Source: Larix kaempferi (Eukaryota; Streptophyta; Pinopsida; Pinales; Pinaceae). From it: 64,000 nucleotides of DNA. Shown in pieces: positions 44,686 through 57,484 of this stretch. The position numbers were made by a program, and so were the translations under genes. The stretch spans positions 55,965,501 through 56,029,500 of the forward strand of contig BSBM01000001.1 of assembly GCA_027924585.1 (NCBI GenBank). Reading direction: 5' to 3'. Each line of letters starts with the position of its first letter. The stretch's first letter is position 1. The notes beneath the pieces are model-generated. The model saw only the letters and a program-made list of their open reading frames with translations. It made no database searches and was not told the origin of the DNA.

Positions 44686-45760
44686 GGGTGCATAAATTAT
44701 AATAATGTTCTTGCATACATCCTCTACAGTACCTAGTTCCTATAAATTGTGCACATTTCTCATTCTATCTACCCTTTGTGGACAATCTTTATACAAATGG
44801 CATCCTTCACATCCCTAACATTTTAGTTGCTTCCTAGTTCCTTTCCAATAGATTGTGTCATATTGGGCCCATTTTGAGTTCGATTTCTTTCCTTATATGA
44901 GTTATGTTGGTTCCCAAATAAAGATGGTTTGAATCCTTTCTTCATTTTATCCTTCTTATCCATCTTGTTATTTCTCCAAGAATTCTAAAAATGTTCACTT
45001 CCTTTGTTCTAATCATACATGTGCTTGGCCTTCTGAATTATTTCTTCAATAATTTTGCATTCATTATATTGAATCGTATCCCTGTAAAATGAAGGAAAAA
45101 TTCTTATAATCCTTTGTATATTTACCTTCTCTTCCATGATAAACCCAATATATCTTAGGAATTCTTAAAACTCCTTTTCATACTCATCGATGCTCATGCC
45201 TCCCAATTTGAGTTAAATAACTCTTCTATATTTTTATCATAATAATGTTATGATAAGTACTTTTTTTTTGGAAGTACATCTTGAATTGCCTCCATGAAAT
45301 TCCCTTTTCACCGACATGCTTAACTTGAACCAATTGTTCCCATCAAATAGAATCCTTTCCCTGTAAGTTGTAAATGGAAACCTAGCTTCCATGTTAGAGG
45401 AATAATTATGTAGTTGAATATATTTTCTCATCCCCATCATCCAAGGTTCAACATATTCTCCCATTTTCTTCTCACCATCAAAAGTGGGAGGTTTAATTTT
45501 TCTAAGTTCCCCTTGCAACTCATCTTTCACATGCATTATTTTATGATATTTAACTAGAGACATTTATAGGATGTTGCTATCACCCTCAAATATATATGAC
45601 TTATTGACTATATAGTGTGGTGAGTAGTGCTTCTTATGGATCCTGGTAGCACTTTTAGAGTGCTCATATCTATTGTGTGATCTCTTCCTTGAGCCTTCTC
45701 TTCCTTCTTTATCCTCAATTGAGGATGATCCAATTTTCATTTGCCTCTGTATCATATTTA
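44686..45760 (-). pseudogene. Minus-strand Gypsy gag
   Basis: On the minus strand: an N-terminal region with ELRKIKPPTFDGEKKMGEYV (near 45455-45515) and GMRKYIQLHNYSSNMEARFP, the retrotransposon gag core. Decayed sequence follows, with one CCHC-type knuckle near 44785-44825 (GCEGCHLYKDCP, first Cys followed by a stop). Short frames 45237-45563 and 45564-45755 are parts of this gag. Broken by stops and frameshifts. Confidence 0.8.
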
Positions 45761-45879
45761 TAATCTACATCAGGTGAGTGTTCAATTTACTTTGTTGTTC
45801 CTAGGAAAATTCAACATCCTCTCATTGTCTTCCCTATAAATCTGTAGTTGTTGGAGTGATAATTGCCATTAGACCGTAA

Positions 45880-46175
45880 CCCATAGGTGTTAATATCCAC
45901 TACAATAAAAAAATTTAGGATTCACTAGAGGGGGTTAACCCATGTCATGAAACTCATAAGAAGCGTTGGATGCAAATGCCAACAATATCCTCCCCCAACA
46001 TTACCCAGGTGAGTTTCAAACTTGAGACCTGTCGCTCTGATACCACTTATTGGAGCATGATTGTTGTTATACAAATACTCATAGGTGTTAATATTCACTA
46101 CATTATCGACCAAAGGATACACTAGAGGGGGTTAGCCCATGTCACGAAACTCATGGGGAGTGCTGGATGCAAATT
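45880..46175 (-). repeat. Direct repeat on both sides of the Gypsy PBS
   Basis: About 95 bases at 45885-45985 recur at 46079-46172 ('ataggtgttaatat', 'cactagagggggtta', 'cccatgtca'). The right copy is in the LTR, the left copy in the leader. Confidence 0.8.
46034..46045 (-). other. Primer-binding site of minus-strand Gypsy, perfect
   Basis: Plus-strand gctctgatacca, the inverse of TGGTATCAGAGC, five bases from the LTR edge. Confidence 0.88.
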
Positions 46176-47186
46176 TCAACAGTGCTTCCATCACCAAACT
46201 TCCCATGGTTTCCACAAATGGGAAGTATAAAGAGTTCCCATGGCTTCCAAATTTGCGTGGTTAGCCTTGTTAAGCTTTCTAATCAAGACATATCTTTCTT
46301 TGATAGAGCCAACCCCGAGGTGGGGCTATCAATCCACAAGAGAAAATTTCTTGCCCAAAACCTCTACACAACTCAATATCTCATGCAATCCCCTGGTGCA
46401 TAAACCCTCTCCATATTTGTCCCAATACTCAATTCTCATTCCTTGTCAACCTGTACAACTACATGAACAAGCTCCCTTCTTCAAGCTAACAGTACCACGG
46501 GAAGCCTCCAGTTCCTTTCTCATTCTCTAACACAGGATGGACAATAAATCTCCAAATTGGGACTCCAGGGCACAAGATATAGGCTAGGTTCCTCTCATGC
46601 ACCAGTACGCCAAAGTCGATGACATGTAAATTTCCAATTCACCAATGGCATATCATGACCTTTGCTCAGGACCTCTTTCGTAGATAACAAACTCGGGAAA
46701 TCCAAGGTGATGGCAATGATGAGGGAAAATGAATCATTCAAATGGTTGGAATGAATGAGGAATGAACCCCTCTCTAGCTTGAAATCCCACTTTTATAAGC
46801 ATATTTTCGATTGACATGTGGCCATCCCACATGGAACCACTTTTTCCCATTTAATCACTTCTTAAATAATCAAATAATGTTTTAAATGAATCATGACTCT
46901 TAATCATGGTTTAAGAACTTGGTCTAAATTGTGAAAGCTAGGGAAATAAACTTAAGCTAATTAAGGTCATTTTCCCTTAACCCACTATCACTTCCCCACT
47001 TGTGGAATCATAGACCCCCATCTCTTCTTTGTCATCCTTCCTCTATATCCATTAAAATTTATTATGTGAATATCAAAATGTAAATATTTAGATAGTCTTC
47101 ATCATCATGACCATTTGTTTCTGGCTTCTAGCCATTTATATCAATATTAACAAATTTACATTATGGGGCCAAAATGGGGTATTACA
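46051..47186 (-). repeat. 5' LTR of minus-strand Gypsy
   Basis: The minus-strand reading starts TGTAATACCCCATTTTGGCC (inverse of 47167-47186), a common Gypsy LTR opening, and ends next to the PBS at ...TGCTCCA. The other LTR is missing since the element is truncated in RT. Confidence 0.7.
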
Positions 47187-49199
47187 ATTTAAGTGGACTT
47201 TCGACGTAATTCCAGCATCCCTTCATCATTATACAAATTTTAATTTCATCCGTTTAATGTCATCATTTCGATGTAGTCTCCATGTTATCACATCATTGGA
47301 AAGATTGATTTATCACATAAACCCAAAGTGACAGATTGTCAAAACTATTGTAGGATTGTTGAATAGGTGCCAAACTTCCGATGTCGTTTTGACATGAACT
47401 TATAATAAAATCTAGTGGAATCTTTCCATTCTATTGTTGGTGAAGAACATATGATTTCAATGTTCTAACGTAAATCCTATGATCAAATATTAACTTATGT
47501 TGACTTCCATTCATAAATTCCATGATTAGGTTTATTCTTGAGAGGTTTTGATACCAAATCTCATAATTTTTTTTGAGGATCATGTATGCATCCTTTGGAA
47601 TACTAGTGTCCAACATGACCCAAATTTTTCACAAATTTATTGACTATTTGCTTAGTACCTTTGTGCAAAATATAGATCATGTTAGATGCTTGGCTTCCTA
47701 AGGATAGGTGCAAAACTTACAATAAAAATTATGTCATTTGAGAGGTTTTTGGGGACTCCCTAGTTCTTCATTCTTTATTTTTTATATGGCTTGAGTATCG
47801 AGCAAAGAAAAGATAATGGCAGGCCAATTTAATACCGTGTCGGTCCATCAGATAAACCATACTAGTATGATTTTAAATTGGGCTTCATTTCTCTCTACTT
47901 CCCTCAGAATTCGAGGAACACCCAAACTAAAGCATACATCTCCAAGGAATCCCCCAACAACCTCGAAAATCTCATTTAATTGTTATTAACATGGGTTCTA
48001 CACCCATCCTTTGGAAGCCTAGTGTCACATTGATCCATATTTTGCACAAATATACATTTTTGCAAAATCTAGATCATGTTAGAGACTAGGATTCTAAAGG
48101 ACAGGTGCATAACCCATGATAACAATTAAGATATTTGGTATCACAACCTATTAGCAATAAACCCAATTATGATGTTTACAAAGGGAAATATCAACACAAG
48201 TCAATATATGACCACCATAATATTGAAACAAACAAGTATATAAGAAGAATCAAGTGAAAGTGATGCGAGAGAATCTTGATTATTCACTTTTTCTTCTTTT
48301 ATGAAATATGTCTGAGCCCTTTTATCTTGATTATTACCTTTTTTTTCTTTTAGTTTTCTAATAATGGGATATGCATAGCAAGAAAATGAACATGAACAAG
48401 TTTTTGATAATAAAATTGAAATTAACCACACAACCTGTAATATGAAACTTGAATACATTTTTAGTTCATATATTCTCTACTTACACTCCATTAACTAGCC
48501 TTTCATTGGAGGATACCTTTACATAATTGAGCTACTACTTTTTATTATTTTCAAGTATACTCATTATTACAAGGCATTCTCTTGTATGTACCATGTGCCT
48601 TATCTTTGAGGCATATAACAATTTGGTCTATGGATTTAAGTATGAATAATTTTAATTGTTTCCATCTCACTAGTCAAAGGTATGGATCTAGGTATATACT
48701 ATTATATTATCATAGTATAATATTTTTACTCCTCCACTATTAATATTAATAACAAAACATTAACTTGCAAAGGAGAGGCAAAACCTTAAAACACAACAAA
48801 TGGCAAAAGAAGTCAAACAAAACTAGCTAAGAAATGAGGAATAATTTCAAGAAATTGAAAGATTGTGAAAGCTTATAGAATATTTAGTAGTATGCTCATT
48901 CTTTAACTACTCTTTATCATATCCGTTACATGATCCCATGTGAGAAATTATATTAAGTTAAAAATAAAGTATGATGTACAACTAAAAGGATGTCACATAT
49001 ATAAAAAATAATTTCAATAGAAATTTCCAATACCAAAATTATTCATAGATTTGGAAACCACGGAACATAAGGTGTAAAACACTCTTAGAACATCAAACTG
49101 TATCATCTGCACAAGGGCACATAAGATGTATGACCATATAAGCAATATATTTTTTATTTAACTATGTTTAACATCTTATCAATACAATTAAAAACAAAA
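47187..49199. other. AT-rich stretch without recognised genes
   Basis: No coding similarity. A degenerate direct repeat is present at about 47575-47720 and 48000-48135 ('ctagtgtc', 'catgttag', 'ggacaggtgca'). The rest is low-complexity AT-rich. Confidence 0.45.
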
Positions 49200-49511
49200 G
49201 ATGTCAAAGTACATAATTTCTTCATCTTCGCTTAGTTTCAAGAATAATTTATTCTTTACTAAACAAGGCCAACCATGTGAAGGTGGAAGCTCATTTGGAC
49301 CCCCCCTCCTCACATCACTCTCAATTCCCCATAGTTCATTATCTAGTGCAAAATAAAAAATCCTAGGCTCTATCAAGTGCCGAGAGGGATCAAATCTCCT
49401 GAGGTGAAAACCTCTCCTCGAAAAGATCCTTGAGTGCAATACCTGAGAAGAGATTTGCACCTCGGGAGATTTGATCCCTCTCGTCGCTTGATAGAGCCTA
49501 GGATTTGTATC
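49200..49511. repeat. Helitron-like copy A, part 1, with a large inverted repeat
   Basis: An inverted repeat with ~50-base arms: 49362-49413 (tcctaggctctatcaag onward) and 49453-49505 (ending cttgatagagcctagga), loop about 40 bases. The same structure is at 61318-61456, and half of it is at 55510-55600. It is interrupted at 49511 by a solo LTR and continues at 50044. Confidence 0.7.
49507..49511. other. Target-site duplication GTATC, left copy
   Basis: Repeated exactly at 50039-50043. Confidence 0.9.
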
Positions 49512-50038
49512 TGTTAGAAAAACAGGATCGCAGAGCAATAACAATAAACAGAAATGCAAATATAATCACACATACACATTACAAGAGAGACACAGATATA
49601 TCGTGGTTCACCCAACTTGGGCTACGTCCACACTGAATTTGCCAGTCCTTATTATTATTACCGTCCAGCAAGTCGAAGGGATACAACCTACAGCACAACC
49701 GCTGCAATTCCTCTTCTCTGTTTCACAGTCTCTCTCTAGATCTCAAAGATCTTTACAATGCATAAAACCTAATACATCAACTACCCTAGCCATATTACAA
49801 TGTCTTTCTTTTATAAGGGAAATACAATGGGAAAATACCACGGGATACCCAAAACCATGGGCCCGCAAAACAGCTGGCGAAAACAGCCCCAAAAAATTTT
49901 CTTCGGGGGCGATGCCCCCCCACACCCCCCCGCTGGGGTGAGTGTACAGTCCACCTACATATCATATAGAACTGGGGTACAAGCACGGCTGATACAATAT
50001 CATCTATGAGACTAGAAGATATGGCTCCACAACCAACA
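49512..50038 (-). mobile_element. Solo LTR of the level-1 Copia family (minus strand)
   Basis: Minus-strand reading starts TGTTGGTTGTGG and ends TTTTTCTAACA, as in the level-1 Copia LTRs. It is flanked by exact TSD GTATC. The G-rich tract is present as C-runs at 49905-49936. No internal region, so it is a product of LTR-LTR recombination. The uninterrupted site is seen at about 61455-61475. Confidence 0.93.
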
Positions 50039-50043
50039 GTATC

Positions 50044-50163
50044 TAGGCTGGTTTCAATCGTGGGCGGTGACACAAAACTGGAGTTTGATCAACATTGTAA
50101 GGAACAGGTTAAGCTGAAAACACAGATACATTTATGAGGATTATCATAATGTAAGTAATAAGT
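50044..50163. repeat. Helitron-like copy A, part 2
   Basis: taggctggtttcaatcgtgg to aatgtaagtaataagt matches 61472-61590 in copy B; the match continues at 58085 after the LTR element. Confidence 0.75.
50159..50163. other. Target-site duplication TAAGT, left copy
   Basis: Repeated exactly at 58080-58084. Confidence 0.9.
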
Positions 50164-50758
50164 TGTAACAACCCTCATATACGAATATAGGGAATATTTG
50201 ATATAATATGATAGAATGTAATATAGTATAATGCAAATAATCAAAAGAAAAATGAAAAACATGTAATGGAAAACAAATTTTGCATAAAGATAGAAATTAA
50301 ATAAGAAATTAAAAAATTGGGAGAAGGAGGGGATAAAAGGAGGAGAAGAAGTGAAGAGAGGGATCTTTTTTTGGCATTTGAAAGAGGAGCTCTTGAGGAG
50401 AGGAAAGCAAGATAGCACTGACATAAGGTTAATTGTTGGGGGCTCGGGGGCCTCAACCATTGGCTGGGGGTTGGTTGGGTGGAGAGTCATCCCCCCACCT
50501 TTAGTTGCACTATTGGAGTTGTAAAGGTAATGGTAGCTGCTAAGTCATCTAACAAGGTATGGCTCCTTAATTTTCATAGCATATTTTCTATTTTTATTGA
50601 TTAGATCCACTTTCTTTTGTCAGATTTCTATGCATGCTGTTCTTGTTTGTTTCTAGATTTTATATGATTTTAGATTCTTGTGTTGATTCAGAGATTTGCA
50701 TGCATATTTAATATTATTTTGTTATTTAGTGGGTTTTATGAGTTTTAAGGTCTTTACA
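50164..50758 (+). repeat. 5' LTR of the 50.2-58.1 kb element
   Basis: TGTAACAACCCTCATATACG to GTCTTTACA, 595 bp, few differences from the right copy. Confidence 0.93.
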
Positions 50759-50760
50759 TT

Positions 50761-50772
50761 TGGTATTCATTT
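50761..50772 (+). other. Decayed primer-binding site
   Basis: tggtattcattt begins two bases after the LTR; only the first six bases match TGGTATCAGAGC. Confidence 0.4.
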
Positions 50773-52313
50773 CCTTGTTTACCAATATATGTTTACTACT
50801 CACTTGGTTCACCGCATCAATTTTTTTTTTTTTTGTCTCCCATAAAAAAAAGATTGGGCCTTTCATTCCACGTTTGTTTTTCCATTCCCTGTACTTGTTT
50901 TCACTTCAATTAATTGTCGATCCATATTACTAGTCTTAAACTGTAGTGGTGCACTTAACCGAGTAGCTTCTGTTTTGCAATTACCATATATGTTTATGGT
51001 AGGACTCTTAACATATTATCGCTTGGAATATTTTAAAGAGCATGATAGCATGATATCCTCCTTTTCCAGATCATTAATACTCCCCGGCGTCACTATCTTA
51101 GAATATTTTAAAGAGCTTGATAGCCTCTTTTTAGAAGTGAATAGTGAATTCAATGATTCAAATGACGCAGGTGATTGAAAATCAATGTAAAGTATTGATT
51201 GTAGTGAATTGTTTTGGTATCTCCTGAGTGTGATTAGCATGGTCATACAACGCAAGATGATTTTACAGTTTTGCATTTGTTTCTACAATGCTCCACATAT
51301 TTTACTTTCCCCTTCGTTCACATGCAGTCCTGCTCTAAAATTAAAGCTTGAGGATTGAAGTTTGTAAAGATTTAGGGTTGCAAGATGCTTTTAAGGAAAT
51401 TAGTTTGACTCTTTTAGGTTGGAATTGGATGTATCAATTTCGCCAAGCCTTTGATGGAAATGGTTCTTGGCTACAAGAATCTTCACACAATGTTTCAATA
51501 TGGAAAATGAAAATGCATCATCCAAACCCTCAGAGGAAGCCAGATGGGATGATGAGATGTAAAATAAAACTTGGCTTCCAACCTTCACACATATTCGAGA
51601 TCCTTGTTTTTTTTAAAGTCTAGATTCAAACCCATAACCATGCATTGGAAGTTCCTTTACATTTGCTACGGTTTTTGGTCTCATACATTTCGATTATCAA
51701 CAGGATATCAATGACATTTCGAAAACCCTCATTATCTAACCCAGTGCTCATAAGTGATGGTCATGACCAGTTCGAGTAAGCATGTGGTGAGATAAGGAAG
51801 TTTCAAACTTAAATTGTATTTGATAGATACAAGTATTGTATGCCTTTTTGGTCATAATGGTGACTTCAAGCTTCAACATAGATTTTCTCTTAGTTTCAAA
51901 CCTAAATCTATAACTTGCACCTTTAAAAATAAAAAATAAAAAAATTGAATGCAAAAGACCTAGCCCGTATCCTTGAAGCCCATGCATAAGTTTGAAATCT
52001 TTGGCTTTGTTTGGACTTAAGGGTCGACGAGCATTGATATTTAAGATTAGGCATAGGCGTTCCTTCGGTTATGGGAATTGTTGCATCTATCTGTTGTTAT
52101 CCTTAGTGGTTGTTTTCAAGGGAATGCTACAGGTTTGCAGAAAGAATACAACACGAACATAGCGCATTGCCTTTGAATTTACTACATATGCATTGAACGA
52201 TTACTAAAGGTTGAATGTGAGCTCGAATTCAAGCCTCATGAGCTTTGATTCCTCTCTCTTCAAGTGAGCCTCATGAGCTTTGATTCCTCTCTTCAAGTGA
52301 GCCTCATGAGCTC
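50773..52313 (+). other. Interior of the LTR element, left part
   Basis: Short frames only. A small internal repeat 'gaatattttaaagagc' occurs at 51027 and 51102. Direct repeats of 'cctcatgagctttgattcct' occur at 52233 and 52269. Confidence 0.4.
52309..52313. other. Target-site duplication AGCTC, left copy
   Basis: Repeated exactly at 54028-54032. Confidence 0.9.
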
Positions 52314-54027
52314 TGTCACGTCCCCTCCCATCCAACCAGCCAGATGGAGAGGATCGTGACGGTTGAACCGGGCATCTAGCCCCCATATCCATTCATTAAA
52401 CAAGCATTCAAATTCAAATGAAAAAGAATATACACATATACAATTGCATAACAGATGTGATATTAAACTGGGCGTCTAGCCCTATGAAACGTTTAACCAT
52501 AAGCATGAACATAATATAACAGAGATAGATGGAACTGTATAGTTTTAAGAAAGTCACAGCGGAATATTAAGAATTTCACATCCATCATACATTTAAGCTG
52601 TTCATCAAATAAGTAATTGCAATTTAACACAAGAGAATACTTATCTTATACAAAAGTAGTCCCACGCAACTGGCTATGCAACTGCAACGTTCCACCCAAC
52701 CGTAGGACAGTGTGCTCCTCAATCTCTCAGCACTACTGCCACCCCCGAGCTGGGCATGATCTCTACAAGGAACCAGGGAACAGCAGACTCGCACATAGCC
52801 AAGCATACACCAAGATGAGCCAAGCCAATCTGCAATTGGGTTTATCAGGCTGCTAGGACATGGAAGGGAAGAATTGCTAAGCTAGTATGCTCAACCACAG
52901 AGCTGAGGATGTCCCTCCCAGATCTATTCAGCTTGGCACTCACAATGCCTACACACCCAACACAAGGAAGTATTCTCTTCACTGCCACACAGTCCCTCAA
53001 GCCATACCTCCCTTTCTAGTGCTCTCAGGGTGTGCATAGAAAAGTATCCAAGCCCTCTTGATCTTCTTGAGAGGCTACACCCTCTACTAGGTTTATCAAG
53101 CCAGTTCTATCCACTACCAGTCCAAAACTTCAGCTCACAGGTTCAAACCAAAAACGAGAATGCACACAACAGCAGAACACCATTATGGGGCAAGACAAAA
53201 CGTTTTTACAGTGACAGGCAGGAAAATGATCCCCTAGGCTTCAGAAAAAACGTGGGAAGGTTAAAAACGAGCAATGGAGGTTTGGAGAAAACCCCAGGTA
53301 GCAGAAAACGTTTTTAGGAAAAACGCCCATGGCAAATCGGGGACAAAACGAACTCCCTACAGTCCCAAATCGCACCCCCTCCTTCCCAGCTACTATCCAA
53401 AACCAAAAACGGGTTTTTGGGCAGGGAGAACCCTGCGTTTTTTGCTAAAAAACGTGACTGTAACTCCCAGCCTTCTCTACCTGCGTGAAATATGAATGAA
53501 GACTGCCCATCCCCCATGGCTTTGGGCACCATTTCGTGGGTGGTTTCTTGCCCCTCAAGCAAAAACACGATTTTCCAAGTTGATGGCTTGCCCATGAAAA
53601 TGGCTTGCCCATACTCTTTCATTCCCTAGGCATTAACTGCCTTAACCAATTTCTTGGAAAAAAATTAAATGATTGGGTACATGAGACAAAATGGGTAGTT
53701 GGTGGTTTATGGGTTTCCCCATTGACACATGGAGTAATACTATTGGCTCAAGGGTTTGAATAGTTTCCCTCCCTATTCCTTGTAGAACCATGCCCCATCT
53801 CTTTTGTTGCATTGCATAGCTAGTTGTGGGTATTTTCATTAAAATTCGTATTTACATGATGTCTTATATACATTGTGCCCATCTCGCACAAGAACCATAG
53901 ACATCTATTTTAATTGTCGATACATAAACGCTAAATCAATGGTGGGGCCTTGGCCTTGAGCTTCTCACCATGATTAAGTTACAATATTTACATCATTTAC
54001 AAAGGGGGTCAAAATGGGGACGTGACA
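52314..54027 (-). mobile_element. Solo LTR related to the LARD LTRs (minus strand)
   Basis: Ends TGTCACGTCCCC and GGGGACGTGACA form a clear inverted pair; TSD AGCTC is exact. On the minus strand it has 'gagctcaaggccaag'-like, 'agctcgggggtgg' and 'cccaattgcagattggcttgg' blocks in the same order as the LARD LTRs, so it is a relative of that family, about 1.7 kb long. No internal region is present. Confidence 0.9.
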
Positions 54028-54869
54028 AGCTCAAAGTCATAACCTAGTTATAAAAAAAAAAAAAAAAAGAGTTTATTGAGATAAGGAATAAAGTGAATAC
54101 AAATCAAGTGAATTGCAAGTTGAAGGATGTAAAGTAAGGAGTCCATAGCCAAATTAACTCAAAGTCGAGTTGAGTCGGAATCCTTGTTTGGAGCAAAGTA
54201 AATTCAAGGGTCAAGTAAGTTATATAAGATAGTGACATTGGTGTCTCGATTAGGTTTGTCAAACCAAGTTCATGGGTTGTCTTATTGGAGCTTGATATCA
54301 CCCTAGCAAACAACATTTATTTATGCAAGGACTCATAGATGGAAATACAAGGAATATTATGATGAATATCTTATGTAGGTACAATACATAGACTTGAAAA
54401 AGTACAACGTGAGGCAATGTTTGATAGAGATGATATGAAATAAAAAAGAAGAAATAATATAGACTCCTAGGCATGAACAAAAGATGTAGTGACATGTGGA
54501 AATCGAGAAAAATGAAGCAACACAAGAAGCAAGGTAACAATAAGAAGCTAAACTTCATATCGTATGCAAAAAAAAATTGAGATGTAAAACCACTAAAATG
54601 AATCCATAAAAAAAATGAAATCCCTATGAAGTTTGATGACCTCTTTTGATAAATTTTCTTTATGATAGAAAAGAAAATGGTAATGGTAATGGTCCTATTC
54701 ACCATGAATCTTTCTTACCTACATGGCAAATTTTAGATTACAAAAGGATCAACTAGAGATTCTACCCCTATGCAAAAAACTCAATGAATACAGGAGGGAA
54801 TAGTTGGTTTGTTTTGAAATAGTACACTCCACAACCAATCTATTGTGAGTGTTGGCCTTCTCGAATATC
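54028..54869 (+). other. Interior of the LTR element, middle part
   Basis: AT-rich, A-runs near 54052. No coding recognised; a minus frame at 54298-54705 is Phe/Leu-rich low-complexity sequence. Confidence 0.35.
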
Positions 54870-55625
54870 TCACTCTATACAATTACTCATTACAAATTTT
54901 GAGCACTTGAATTGACTTGTGGGAACTACCTCTCCCATGATACAAAATCTTGAACAAATCCCAATCAAGATACCAAGAATCCTTAAGAAGACATGTGATT
55001 GCGCCGAGAGGCGCTCTACAGCCCAGTATGGGGGAGATCTTGTGAGTCGAGTATTTGTCGAGTAACAAAATAATACAAAGTAAACCAAAAAAAATAATAC
55101 AAAGTAAAAAGTAATAAATAGTATGTCGGCCATCAACAAAAAAGAATAATACAAAGTAAAAAGTAAATATGAGACTTAAACCAGAGACTTTAGAGCTTAG
55201 GATTAGGTGGTAAATATTATGTCGGCCATAAACAAAATAGAATAATACAAAGTAAAAAGTAAATATGAGACTTAAACTAGAGACTTTGCTTTTTACTTTT
55301 AATACAAAGTAAAAAGTAAATATGAGACTTTAGAGTGCTTGTCGAGTGTTTGTCTAGTAACAAAATAATACAAAGTAAACAAAAAATAATAATACAAAGT
55401 TAAAAGTAATAAATATTATGTCGGCCATAAACAAAAAAGAATAATACAAAGTAAAAAGTAAATATGAGACATAAACTAGAGAGTTTAGAGCTTAGGATTA
55501 GGTGGCTCAGGTATTGCACTCAAGGAGCTATTCAAGGAGAGGTTTTCACCTCAGGAGATTTGATCCCTCTCGGTGCTTGATAGAGCCTAGGATTTGGATC
55601 TAGGCTCGTTATTAGCATATGGCTC
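54870..55625 (-). repeat. Helitron-like fragment with hairpin end and internal repeats
   Basis: A hairpin GCGCC-GAGA-GGCGC at 55000-55013 is followed by 'tctacagcccagtatg', which is the inverse of 62573-62610. The far side (55510-55610) is the inverse of the left half of the inverted repeat at 49362 and 61318. In between, a block around 'atgtcggccataaacaaa' plus 'aatacaaagtaaaaagtaa' is repeated about four times (55060-55490). So it is a shortened inverse relative of copy B. Confidence 0.6.
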
Positions 55626-56570
55626 CACTCCACCTAAGATATATGGTTATTAGGTTGTGCATGTGATACTTCTGGATGTTTCTTCATAATGATATGGTGT
55701 TATTACATGTTGTTCTTACAATGATGCCTTATAAACATGTGAGTCATGGTCATGCATTATTTATGTGAAATTTGATGTTATTATTTCTAGCCATGAGATT
55801 TATATCCATGTGTTGTGCATGTGATACTTGATGATGTCATGGTGCTTTATAAGATAGATGACATGTGGAACATAAAATGATATTATTTCGTGGTGGTATT
55901 AATTTAGCATTTTAATAGCTTATCATTGCATCTAGAGGTAAATGACATTCGTCACATAAATGGTATGAAAGCATGTTGTGGTTAATGTTTGTATTTTATA
56001 GCTCTGTTATGTGTTAGTGAATAATAAGAGATTATATCATATATTTGGCATATGACATGCTACCATTTCATGCTAATCCTTATTGCTCTCAGTAGAATGC
56101 ATATTTTGATATGATGATGGATTATGTTGATATTACTAATGTTGAATTATGGTAGCTTATCATAGCATATTAATAAGATGCTTAGTGAAATTATGAAAGT
56201 ATCATGACCAATTATGTTATAATGGTAGCACAGAGCACCTAAACGCATTAGATGTTAAACTTGGCATGACTTATCATGACAATGGCTTATGATGCAATCT
56301 AATACAATATGAACTAGTGGCTAGACATTCTTGTTAGCACATGATTGAAGGTTGATCCATGATATATTATTATGAGAAATGGTTACTAATAATTATTCAT
56401 TATGGCAAGTGCTAGTTGTTCCAGGTGATCCACTCAAGTAGCCTGATGAGGCTAAGTATTCTATGATTTCGTGGGAGCCCATAACCACAAATGAAAAATA
56501 GTTACTATAAATATAATATGGGCTGGGGGACAAGCCTAAAAATTAGCTCTATGCCAACATCGCTTGACTT
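55626..56570. other. AT-rich interior with TATGATG-type simple sequence
   Basis: No coding. Many short 'catgatg', 'tagcatat' and 'ttatgatg' motifs but no regular unit. Confidence 0.35.
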
Positions 56571-56571
56571 T

Positions 56572-57040
56572 TGTACCAGAAGTTGGGAAGGTGGCAATGC
56601 CACGGATACTTCTCGGAGAACTTCTGATGTGACCAAAGTCCATGGTTGGAGACATACTCACCGGGAGGGAGTTTTATGGAGAAGGACTTCTGATGCCTGG
56701 GGATAGTGCCTTGAGGGTGCTAGGGAGGATGTTTAGGCTAGCCTTCCGAGATGCCTGGGGTATAATGATCCTGATATGCGTCGTGGAAGCGTGGTGGGCC
56801 CATAACCCACAGGTTCCAGGATTGGGGTACTATGAACTAGATGTCGGTTAATACCGATGAGGCCGTACTATTACCAAAAGTTGGGAAGGTGGAAAATGCC
56901 ACGGTAAATTCCGGGATAACTTCTGATGACTACTATATGATGATTCTGGTTAGAATCCGATGAGGCCATATTATTACCAGGAGTTGGAAAGGTGGCAATG
57001 CCACAGTAACTTCCCAGGGAACTTCTAATGCCTACTATAT
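56572..57040. repeat. Tandem repeat, ~105-bp unit, GTGGC/GCCAC hairpin
   Basis: Three diverged units contain 'agttgggaaggtggcaatgc' (56581, 56879, 56984); the last two are 105 bases apart. GTGGC-AAT-GCCAC is intact at 56591-56603, and the outer 'agaagtt' and 'aacttct' can also pair. Confidence 0.7.
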
Positions 57041-57474
57041 GATCCGCGGACAAGTTACAGTAGAGGGCCCGTGCCATGGCGAGCGGGACCATCCAGATTT
57101 GAAGGGGAGGTTTATGGAGGTGGCGGATTGTATGATTCTCAGGGAGAGGGTGAATAAGGAAAGAGGAAGTAAACAAATACACAGTTATTAATTATTAATT
57201 AATTATCTCATGCTTTTGTATGTATGATGCATAATTGTTGTTATGGTTGCATACTAGACTCATAGGGAATTACTTAAGAGCATGTTGTAACTTAGGGCGT
57301 TTGATTGTATTAGTGTGGTTTGGAGATTTCTATGTGGTGGCCACACATATAAATCTCTTAACTTCACAATAGTACTAGCTACCTATATATTCTAGTATTT
57401 ACTTGATTGATTGATTGAATAAGTATTATATTTCATGCTTGAATATTATAACTTCGGGACGAAGTTTCTTGAAC
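57041..57474 (+). other. Interior end of the LTR element
   Basis: No coding recognised; leads to the purine tract and 3' LTR. Confidence 0.35.
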
Positions 57475-57484
57475 GGGAGAAGTA
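57475..57484 (+). other. Polypurine tract
   Basis: gggagaagta next to the LTR start at 57485. Confidence 0.6.

Noticed and set aside
54298-54705. Hydrophobic minus-strand frame of 135 codons
   Set aside because: Phe/Leu-rich translation of an A-rich stretch, no start context or similarity.
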